A DNA stretch of 64,000 nt, taken from the NCBI GenBank assembly GCA_023055505.1, contig JALIRH010000005.1, forward strand, positions 2,046,001 to 2,110,000, in the 5' to 3' direction. The notes under the pieces are model-generated. The model ran no database searches, was not told where the DNA came from, and saw nothing but the letters and a program-made list of their open reading frames with translations. The DNA is from Callipepla californica brunnescens (Eukaryota; Chordata; Aves; Galliformes; Odontophoridae). Positions 47,901-59,700 of the stretch are shown piece by piece. Numbering within the stretch: position 1 is the first letter of the stretch; each line of letters opens with the position of its first letter. The translations under genes and the position numbers were made by a program.

Positions 47901-50900
47901 TCCACTCTCCGCTGTTCTGTAAAAATAACTCATGTTTGGTGGCTAATTTCTTTTCTTGTCTAAATCTGTGGGAACCTTGAATCATCAGTAAGTATGAAGA
48001 GTTCATGTGTGCTTAAATAAGGAGTGAAAGCACTACAACAAGAAGTTGTTTGCTTTAAAAGCTTCTGCGCTTTCTCCCTGCACCCACTATAAGCACTTAT
48101 TCATTGCTGGCTATGTAGATGAAGTAGCCTCCTGTAATCTGTTTCTTTGTAGCTGCCTGATGAATAGAACAGTGTCCATAATGTGATTATTTTTCACCCT
48201 AGCATTTGCATATGTTTCCTACTTCTCTCTTTTGCCTTCAGTACAGCATTAGCATTGTAAAGTAATGGTTCAGCATAGTAAGATGTCATGCTATTTGAGA
48301 CCTTTGTTAACATTAATTGGTTCTGAGGTAGGATGAGAATTGTCCAATAGTTGATCAGAAAGGGGATGTGAATACTTAAAATCACTCCAGAAAGTCACCC
48401 CTCCCTGCTAGCTTTCTTGTGTTCTTGTGCTGGAGGAAGAACATCACAATGCCACCACTGAGCACAAATAGTAAACCCATATGTGAAAACTCTTAATCCT
48501 TTGTATTTTTGAAGGAAAACTGCTAAATATGATGCAGCATCTTTTATTTTTATTTTTGAATATATTAAATGAAATAGAAACACAATTACTTGATAAAAAA
48601 CCCCAAAAACTGTAAGTGCAATAGGCTCCGTTGTGTCAATAGTTGTATGTAGAAGCCATAGTATGCATCTTTGGTGATGGATCTTGTACATGCTTGTTGC
48701 ATTCATATTTTGATTATGTTTGTAAGATAATCAGGAATCTATAAGATTTGTTTTGATTACCTTTCATTCCCTTAGAAAATTACTGTTTGAGGAAGAAATC
48801 TTTGAAGATTATAGGATTAAATGAAGTTTCACGAGTTTCGCAACCTGTGTTATTCCTGTCTTATTGAGTATCTCAAAATCATTTGTACATTATCTGAATT
48901 AGGGATAGCAGAAAGTACAACAGGTTTGGATCTATCAAATTATTAGGAATCATTATGGATTTTCTGGGGTTTTGTTTGTCTGTTTTGTTTTCTTAAAGCA
49001 ATCACCAATGTTAAAACGTGGGCACTGGACAGAGAAGTGTTCCAAAACATCATGAGAGTGACAACACAGACAAGACAAGAACAGTACAGAAACTTTCTTA
49101 GAAGGTAAACATAATGCATTTGAGTTTCTGAGAACTGGTCTGGGCTCCGTGATAAGATACACAATAACATTGTGCTTAATAATGTTAAGCACACCTTAAT
49201 GCCTTTGCATTAGGCACTCAATAACCCGAATACTGATCTCTTTTGATATTTTTTTAGGATTCACAGAATCATTTTGCTTATTTTAATAGTCTTTATCCTG
49301 TATTAAATTAGGAAACAGCGAGATCTGCTTGATGAAATGAATGTTTTTAAGTAATCGAACAAATGTATAGGAAGGCTACATGGCTCAAAGTCAAAACAAT
49401 GTATTAAATAAAGAAAGTTAATGAAATCTTCTGACTAGAAGTTTATTTCCTGATGGTGCAGATTAAGTAATATATTCTTCATCCCTTGGAGACTTGAATA
49501 TAAAAACTACATGATTCTCTTTATGAACTCTTTCCAACATATATTACTGGGAAGGTTGTAGAAGGGTGAAGTATTTCTCCCTCCTGTAGGGTACACTGAG
49601 AGATAAATGGTGCTTTTTTCTTCCGAAAAGCCAGCTTTGAGATTTCAAATCATAATTAGCTGATTACAAGTTTTCCTTTTCTTAAACTTTTTCATTAAGC
49701 GTGGCCATTCTGATATTGTTTCAAACAGATTTCAGGCCTGACCATGCATGGAATGTATTTTTTGTGTATTTTTTTAATTGTCCTCTTATTGTCATTTGTT
49801 CCCACAGACCCCATCTTTGATTTATTTAAGTATTTCTGTATTGAAGCCAGTAGTTGGTAAAATACTTGACATCCTAACTTTCACAAGCCAGAATTCTCAG
49901 GACAAGAGGTTTTCTTATTCTTAGCAGCACGTTCACTAAGTCATCACTGAGGCTGTATTCTCTTTTAATTGCTGTAAAAGTAATGCTGAATTTTTTGCCT
50001 TTATCTGATTTTTTTGATCTGTCTCTGTAATGCATTTGGAAATACATAATTGGGTTGTTATAATTTCTTGGTTTTAAATGAATGGATTCTGAATGACTGA
50101 ATTTTGAATTTAGAGCTTTCTTCCCCAATCAAAATATGAAGTTGATTTACGAACTGATGAATGTTTGCCACATTTCTCTAATTGTGCGTGTTTTGCTTAT
50201 CTAAAAAGTGAGACAAGAATGCCTCAACCTTCCAAATAGTTGGCGCATATTGTATATTAACAGCACCAGTTTAGGTAGTTAATATGTTTGTGCTAATTAT
50301 ATGGATGAGAATAAATCACAGTGTTAATCTTTTTTTTTTTTTTGTTTGTCTGTTTGTTGCTTTGCATTTCTGGCTTTTTTTAATTTTTGGTAGTGTGTCC
50401 CTCCTCAAAAACTTACCTGAAGATAAACTGACCAAGATCATGGACTGCCTGGAGGTGGTAAGATGCTGTTAAATTCATCTAACCAATGCTTAGTAAGCTT
50501 TTATAATAACAAAAGACAAGTAAGTAGAAATAAATACTAAGTAAATAGGAAAACTTCTCTGTTTTTAATATGTCAATGTTTTTGAATTGGACAGAATGGA
50601 ATTCCAGGTTGGCAACAAATAACATCAGTGCTAATATGTTTGATGAAGCCGCATTTGGATGTGTTACACATTGGTCACCACGCCAATTTTACACAGTAGA
50701 TTGCCTGCATACTATTATGGGATGTAACTTGTGTTGAACATAGGAAGCTGGATCTCCATAGTGCATCCAGATATATTAAGAACTCTGCAAATAATGAGAT
50801 TTTTCAAAGAAGCTGATGACATATCAGGCTACATGATCTCCCTCTTTCCCCCCACAACAGGAGTACTATGACAAAGGAGATTATGTTATTCGGGAAGGAG

Positions 50901-53900
50901 AAGAAGGAAATACCTTTTTTATAATAGCAAAAGGAAAGGTAAGATATAAAAAGCAGAACAAACAAACAAACAAAACTGATTTTGTATACAAACACTTCTA
51001 TTGGTGAAGGCTAGCAGAGGAATCAGAGCTGGAGAATTTCATCAATAAACTGCCAGGAGTTATTCTAGATTTCCACAGCGTGTCTGTGTCTGGAGATGTT
51101 TGCTTGTATAGCTGGTTTGGGTTTAGCTGAATTGGCTTAGGTTTGGTTGAGTTTGATTTGGTTTGTTTTTTTTAAGGCTGTGGGCACATCAGCAGTATGA
51201 GTTGTCTCCAGTTTTGACAGTGTTTGAAGTGGATAAGTTACCAAAAAGCCCTTAATGAACTTTGTATCAGTGTGAGAGTGTTGCTTGCAACAAACCTTTC
51301 CTGAAGGTCTGAAGGAGACCATTTTGCAATTCAAACACCAGTAGGCGCTGTTTTACATATTCATTAAATGTATGCCATGATATTTGCAAATCAGAAAACT
51401 AAATCGAAACAGTGAAATGCTCTTTGAGAAATCAATGAACAAGATTTTCTGCCTTTATTTTTTAAACTAGGTGGATGTTAAAAAAACAAAAAGGAAAGTG
51501 GTAAAAACGTTAAAATTATTTCATCAATTTTCTGGTCTGATTTATTTGTACTGATGGAAAATGTTAGTTGCTGTTTCTACAGGCTGTTTAACCGAGAATA
51601 TAAGCTCATATAATGTCTGCCCACTTTGAGAACCTGAAGTATTTTTCAGTTTTTTGTTTAAAGGGGATTTATTTTGTTCCATTTTAAAAGGTGTGAAGAA
51701 AAAATTTTGGAGAATGGGAAATAATAACTAGATTAATTTTTGCCATTTCTCAGAGAAATCTGGGAGGGATTGGAGGATGTTTGAGGGTTTTAAGTTTTGA
51801 GAGGAAGTAGAAATTATATTTATTCATAACTTACTGCAATATTATTGAGTTTTATGTATTTATGCAATAAATAAAACATGGGATGCTTTGACTTCTACCT
51901 TCCTAAATTTCTGTTCCTGTGCCTTCCAGGTAAAGGTTACCCAGAGTACTGCAGATCACTCACAGCCTCAACTGATTAAAAATCTGCATAAAGGAGATTA
52001 CTTTGGAGAAAAAGCTCTCATTAGGTTAGTTCACACTGATTCCTGATGTATCATAATTTAATTGATCTGTCACTGTGTGTCAGGTTATACATATAATGGT
52101 TATTTTGAATATAATCTTTGTTTTAATTGTAATGTCAGCCAAAGAAGGCAGTGGCTGAGTTTGTCTTAATGTTTTGGTTTTTGCAGAAACAACTTTGAAA
52201 CTTACACCGTCTCTTACATTTGGTTTTCCTTGTAAAAGCCAAATGCTGGACTTCTCTGACTTTTTTGCTTATATTCCAATAAAAGCACTGATGAGAATTT
52301 GTTGCTCCAGACTTTGGATGACTGCTAGCATGGATAAGTTCAAACACTGCCAGAAAGAATCGCTGTTTTTGTGCCAATGCCCATGTTAGTAAGAAACAGA
52401 GAAAAGGAGTACAGAGAGTACATGACCTATGAGCCATGTACCTTCTTCCAGGAACACATCTTTAGACTTCGATGTGTTCTCAGAAGGTCTTGATTTGTTG
52501 TATCTGGACTTAACCAATACTTCAGTTTTTCATGATATTACCCTATCTTTGGTAGAGTAGTTGAGTATTTGCTTCTGGGAATCTTTTCCTGTGATCACTA
52601 ATTTAATTTTAAACCTGTGATAGAGAGTGCTTGCAATAAATAAATTTTTAAAAAACCTAAGCACTGGAGAACTACTTTGTGCTCAGTACCTCAAGCATTC
52701 CCTTTCTTTAATTTCTTTTCTCTGTGCTTTGTTGGCCTTCAGGGAGAATGTAACACTCATATTTCACAGGTTGCATTAAGGCCTTGAAAAACCTTTCTTT
52801 TTAGCAACAAATTGGATAGGTAAATTTACGTAGGATGTAAAATATTTTATACAAAGCTTTTCTATAAGATGATAAATATGAACAATGTACGGTTAACTTC
52901 CAAATACGTATTGACATAAGGCAGCCACTGAAATGTTGGGCCAAGAGAAGAAAACTGCTTCTTTTCTTAGAGTTCTAGATTATTGTGTTGTTTCACGTGT
53001 GGGCAGTCTGTATTTGATTTGGCAGCAAACACTACTGTAAGTAATTTTAAGCTGCCTATATATATAAAAGTAATCATCTCTTATCTAAACCTTTACTGAT
53101 AGGGAATTGCAGTATTTTCACAGAGTAATAAGCAATAACAACTAAAAATAAGATTAAGGTACTTACAAATTACTCCAATCATACATTGATTAGTTTCTGG
53201 GCACCTTTATGGCCTTCCCTATGAATATTTGTTTGGAAGATTGAATAGAGAATGGTATGCGGAATATTTTATCTCAGAGAATCAGCTTTGAAATGAGTAG
53301 CAAATCTGTTGCAATGCTTTTTACATATCTTCCTAACTTTGAGAGGTTAATAGAGTCATGATACAAACCCCATTGAAATGAGAATATTTTCTGTGCTAGG
53401 CAATCATAATGACTAGTAAAATACTAAAACTGCACATTTGGTTCAGCAACTCTAATTCAAATACAGGTAGGCCTTCCAGGAGTTTCACCTAGAGCAGCTG
53501 TGATTTTCCAAAAGTACAGTGTAGGATACTTCAAGGATTTTGACATGCTTCTGAATTCTTCTATTTTCTGTCAATTCTTAGTGATGATGTCAGATCAGCA
53601 AACGTTATTGCAGATGAATATGATGTGGAGTGCCTCGTTATAGATAGAGAGTAAGTATTATGTTGTGCCTTAAGGAAAGACTTACATTCTTTTTCAGTAG
53701 ATCAACAGTAAGAGGCACAATTACAATATTTTCTTAAGTGAGTACTGGACAGGTGGTTATCCTTTTGTTACACTGATTTGTGCTTTATTTATTGCTTTAT
53801 TTATGCTTTACTCAGACATAGGCTCAATGGAAGGCACAGAAGCTTAAGAGTAGCTTATTTCTTTATCTTTCTCTGATGATGTCTCACATTTGTTTATTTC

Positions 53901-56747
53901 TTGGCTCAGGGAACAACAAAAAGCCCATGCATGTCCCTGTTTAGGGGATATTCATTTGTCAAGAGGACCTCACAGCTGAATTGCTGGTTTTGTCCAGCAG
54001 AGGCCAGCTGCATACTTCCTAAAGTGGAAAAAAAAAAAAAAAAAAAGGAACAATTAGATGATGTGAAGAAGAGAACTACCAGAGAGTAAAACAGCAAAAC
54101 CAACATTCTCCGGATTCTTACTCTGAATTATTATAGTGTAGCAGGAAATGGTTTGAGCAGGCTATGTACCTTGTCCCTCTACCCCCTGGCAAACGAGGTT
54201 TGATATTTCAGCAGGTTTGCAGCTAGTCAAAGCTCTAAAACTATATACCAGCTAAGTAACAGTATGGAAAACCCTGATAGAGCAACACAAGTTTTGGTTT
54301 CTCTCCTCATAATATGTATGGTAGTTCATGCTGTTTCTTTGATGATTTTAGGACATTTAATCAAACTGTTGGAACATATGAGGAGTTACAAACCTATCTT
54401 GAAGGTTATGTGGCTAATCTGGCCCGGGCTGATGAAAAGCGACATGCCAAGTAAGTCAGATCCTTTGTTCAATATATTTTTAGTAGATGATCACAAAAAA
54501 GTGAGAAATATATCAGCAAAATCATGGATGTTGGTTGATGGAGATGAACTTTGGGAATGATTAGAATCACTAGAAAAGAACTGTCTGGGTATGCTTCTGG
54601 AGTCCAAGAACTTTTATGAAAATTAAAATACAGAGAATCTCAGTACATTTTCTTGCAACCAAGTGCTCACTCTGTCCAATAAAACTGAATACAGAAAAGC
54701 AGTAAAACCACACTCATTCTTTGACTACTAAAGCCACTAAAAGTCAGCTTCAACTTCTGAAGGTGTTATAGAATTACATGATTGTACAAAAGATTAATTA
54801 CTGTTTCAAATCGAAATAATCAGATACAGAAGAAAGTCTGTTTCTAATGTTTCAGTGTAGCAGCAGTGCTATTTTAGGGTTTGCTTAACTGTGGACCACA
54901 ACTATTGTTTAACTGCCGCTGATTTCAACTTAAGTAATGCTGAAATTATAGCAGAATAAGTGTTTCTCCTGTATAAAACTATAGTTGCACTTCTGTTTCT
55001 GATAATTCTACTGGAACTGCTCTGAAGAAACTTCATCTCCAATGTGAGTGCCCAGTGTTTGTCAGATGACTCCATCATTAGAAGCATCATCATGGATCAG
55101 CTCAGGCTAAAAATACCATTGTTCATACCTGATATATTTCAGAAGGATTTCACTTTTAAATTACTTCTAAATTATGACCAGAAAGAAAGTAGTTCTGCAC
55201 AGAATAAATGAAGATGACATTATGGGATAGGAAGGCCTTCCGCCTTCCTTGTCCTTCTTTTCCCTTTTATCCCTTTTTTTCTTCTTCTTCTTTTTTTTTT
55301 TTTTTTTTCCATTTCCTTGTCATAGAATCATTAGAGTACTATGATATGTCAAGGAATCACTAACCTATGTTAATCATTTTAATGCAGAAGAAGATCTTTC
55401 TGTGGGCAGTCAACCAAAGAGGTGTCTTTGGAGATGATACAGCTGAAGGAGAAAGTAGCCCAGTTTCCTTCTTCCCCATTCCAGAATTTAGAAGTTGTCA
55501 CAACTCTCGGTGTTGGTGGGTTCGGAAGGGTTGAGCTTGTAAGAGTTTGTTTTAAACATATTTAAATAGTTCTTGGTCTTAAATAAAAAGTCTTTACTAT
55601 AGTTAAATGATCAATTGCTTTATTCTGAGCCAAATTTCCACACTAGTTGACTACCAGTTTGGGAGTACTACAGCATCACCTGGAAATTTAATTAAAAGTA
55701 AGTTTTTATCCAGCTGTAAATGACTACTTCTTTGCATTTCTGCAAGCCCTGTTTTAACTTCCATCTTTTTTTGAAACTTGGAATCTTCAGCATAATGTGA
55801 AATCTCTTGTAAACATTCTTCACAAACAGACTCAGCTTTTAGTTAATTTGTGTCATACTGATGTTTAGCAATTTTAAATTGAAATTAGGACAATTAGGAC
55901 TCATTGTGGTATAAACTAGTTGTAGGATACATTATCTACTCAAACTGATGCTGTTTAGTGTACATAAAAATGGGTGAAGAGGATACTTTTTTTCATTTTT
56001 CATGTAGAGATAGGGACCCTAAAAAGATTTGATGCTAGTCTTGAAATCATGCAGAGTAGTTGTGTAGAGAAGAGATGGGAAATTTTTCCTTTCTTCATCT
56101 CACGTGTACACACCATTTTTAATCATAGGTTAAGGTAAAAAATGAGAATGTGGCTTTTGCTATGAAGTGCATAAAGAAGAAGCATGTAGTGGACACCAAA
56201 CAACAAGAGCATATATATTCTGAAAAGAAAATCCTTGAGCAGATATGTTCTCCTTTCATTGTGAAGTAAGTTGAAATACAAGGTTTCCTTAAATCTGCCC
56301 CACTGGTCAGCATTAAGAATGAAGTTTTTGGCATAAATGAGTGTTGAAGAAAAGACACTATGGGTCTCGTGTTTCATTTGCCACATCCTAAATAAATAGC
56401 TTCTGTTTGCCTCCACAGACTGTATCGTACATTCAAGGATAGTAAGTACGTGTACATGCTGCTGGAGGCTTGCCTTGGAGGGGAATTGTGGAGCTTGCTG
56501 AGAGACAGGTAAGCTTTATATACAAGTAAGAGCAGCTTTATACGCAAATAGAGAGGGATGTGTGGAATATGGGGAAGGGAATGAGTGAAGTGTATTCCTA
56601 AGATAAGACACTGCATTATCAGGTAACTAGCAGCAGAGCGGTCTTTGAAAAATCATCAAAAAACTATGATCTGGAATAATTCATTCATGCAAGCATGCAA
56701 ATGCAGATGCTACAAGGAAGTTAGAAGAGATTATCTCCCTTGGAGTT

Positions 56748-56778
<31 letters not shown>

Positions 56779-59700
56779 TGTACAAAAATACAAAATCCAA
56801 TCTGTCAGCATGGGAACAACCACATCTGGCAAGAAATATGATCACAGTTTGGTTGAAGGTACTCTTGAATTAACAACATTATTGTCCTAACAATGCGTGA
56901 TTTATGTTGCTCTTGGAAGTGCTGTCCTTCAGGGAGGAAACACAAATGATCTCAGTTCCTTCTGTTTAACAGAAGGCATTTAAGGCAAATGTGTTGGAGA
57001 TAGGTTATGCTCCGTAATACCACATGGCATTTTGATGGGTTGAAAAATTCTTTGTTCTCTCTCTTTTTTTTTTTTTAACCTGTGTTGTCATTTGGCTCTG
57101 TGTTATTCAGTGGCTGCGTTTCACTGTCACTTGATGTTGTACATCTGAAGCCTATCTAGATTATTATTATTATCATTTTGCCATGGGAGATGACGTGTCA
57201 GTGTAAATAGTCAAAAGAGGCAAAGTGATTTACAAGATCCAATGTTTCAAAGACTTTCCATGAAAAGGTTATTTTCTACCACAAGTGACATCATGAATGC
57301 CAATGCAAAAAAAATTGTTAGCATTCTGGGTGTTACATGTTACCCGGTTAATGAATGAGGTGTTTTTTAGAAGTTAATTTTGTCTGCAAGGATAATGCCT
57401 TTCTTTCAGAGGCAGCTTTGATGAGCCCACTACAAAGTTCTGTGTTGGATGTGTGACAGAGGCTTTGGACTATCTACATCACATAGGAATTGTCTACAGA
57501 GACCTGAAGCCAGAGAACTTAATTTTGGATGCTGAAGGATATATAAAATTGGTAAGACGCAGTGATATCTTCTTGTACCTGTTTACTGTTAATATAAAGA
57601 CAGGAACCACATGTCCCAGGCACAGCCTCAAGTAGTCACAGGCTCTACATTATTTCAGTAGAGAGGGAACACACTGAACAGCTCCTGCCTGATTTGACTG
57701 ACAGTGAACGTAGAAGTGCAGTACTCTTTAGAGAGCTCCAAACATCTGCTCTGAGGATAATAAGCAACCCACCTTTTTCCGTGGGCTGTAAATCTCGTGT
57801 CCTCAAGAAAAGCATGGGTTGTTCTACCCAAAATGAAAATCATTTGAGAAATTACGACAATAAATGGGATTATCCTGTAGCTGTCAGTTATCCAGTGGAA
57901 TTATTTTTTTCTCCTTCACAATAACACTGTTAATTGTTTAGCTATAAACTGCTGTGAGTTCTCTGCAGGAGGTGTGGAAGCAATGAAGACCCTAAAGCTT
58001 CCCCCAGTAACCTCTGCACTATGCAGCATCTATTGGTTTTGATCAGGTTGATTTTGGATTTGCAAAAAAGATCGGATCAGGGCAGAAAACCTGGACGTTC
58101 TGTGGAACCCCTGAGTATGTTGCTCCAGAAGTCATTCTGAGTAAGGGCCATGACTTCAGTGTGGATTTTTGGTCCCTTGGGATTCTTGTGTATGAACTCC
58201 TCACTGGCAGGTAAGTGCCCCCAAATCCAAGTTCTTACTGTTTATTTGTTTTTAAGAAGGTTAGTTTTAATGTAAACAGCTCTTTATCCTTCCCATAGTA
58301 AATAGGAATGAATTGCAAAATGATACGTCTTCTTGTTTCTTATACACATGATCATGCAGTATCCCTGGTTCCTACAGGCAGTTTCTCAGCTTCACACCTT
58401 TCCAGCATTTCAAACAGGCTGAAAAGCAGGTTGACAAAGCAGGAAAGTTTTTTTTTTTTTTTTTTTTTTTTTTTGTGTTCTCAAATATTTGCTCTGAGCC
58501 ATTCCATGCAACAGTGTGCTTTCTTATTCTAGTCCACCGTTCTCTGGGGCTGATCAGATGACAACATACAATTTGATTCTAAAAGGAATTGAAAAGCTGG
58601 ATTTTCCTAGGACAATAACAAGGAGGCCTGAGGATTTGATCCGCAGACTTTGTAGGTAGGAGTGATGTTTTGTGACACAGCTTGGGTATAGGCAGGTTGA
58701 GCTATTTAAGACAAGGATAAGACCGCTAAGTTTTGTTTAGTGTCACTTAACTATATAACTTCTTTATCTCTCTTGATGTGACTGCATATTGTATGCAAGC
58801 TTCCACCCTGCAGAACTGTTCAGTTCAAGCAGTTGGACATGTAAATGCTTTTATTCAAAAATAAGAATATTTTTTTAAATCCTTATGCTCTTTTTTTTCC
58901 TCTTTTTTAAGGCAGAACCCTACAGAAAGATTAGGCAATCTGAGGAATGGAATTAATGACATTAAGAAGCACAGGTAAGTGAAGAAGGCTGCCAACAAGA
59001 AAAATCTCTTTTCAGTTTGAAAATGTTTAATATTTTAGAGCTCAGTTCAGAACATCATGAGGCTTCAGGCACTTCCAGTTTGCAAAAGAGATACCTCCAT
59101 TGCTGCCATGCATATTTACTGCCACTACAGGCAGTGATATGAACAACAACTAAAAAAAATCAGCTAAAAACATCCTGGGTTACTGTTTTGTTTGTTTGCT
59201 TGTTTGTCACATGTTAGTGACGTAGGAGTTTGATTAGGTTAATTAATGAGGAGTCGATGTTAGTAGAATTCATGTCTGCCTTTTTAGACCACCTATCTCT
59301 TTGATCTAAAACCAAACATTTTCTCTGTACGAACTGAAGTAAGGGGCTCTATAGCAGCGTTAACTTCATATCCTCTTTCTTTTAATGATGAAAATCCACA
59401 GTGGATTAGACATTTCCTGCTTTTTCTCTTCATCTGAGTGGTTTCTAAGCTCTGCAGTTTGTGCCTGGGAAAAGAAGCACTTTCTCCCCTCTATTTGTGT
59501 CCATTTTCTTATGTTGTTAAAAGGATGCTGAATTCCACAGGGCACACACATCTTTGCATAGCAGTACTTACAACAGTGCTCAGATTTCCCCCTTCAAACA
59601 ACCCTGTGGTCCCGTGGACAGCTGTCATGTAGAATGATTCAGAGCCCTTGCTTGCATGTGGTTAAGTTTTTAATATTGTGCTTCTAACAGAAAAGTCACT

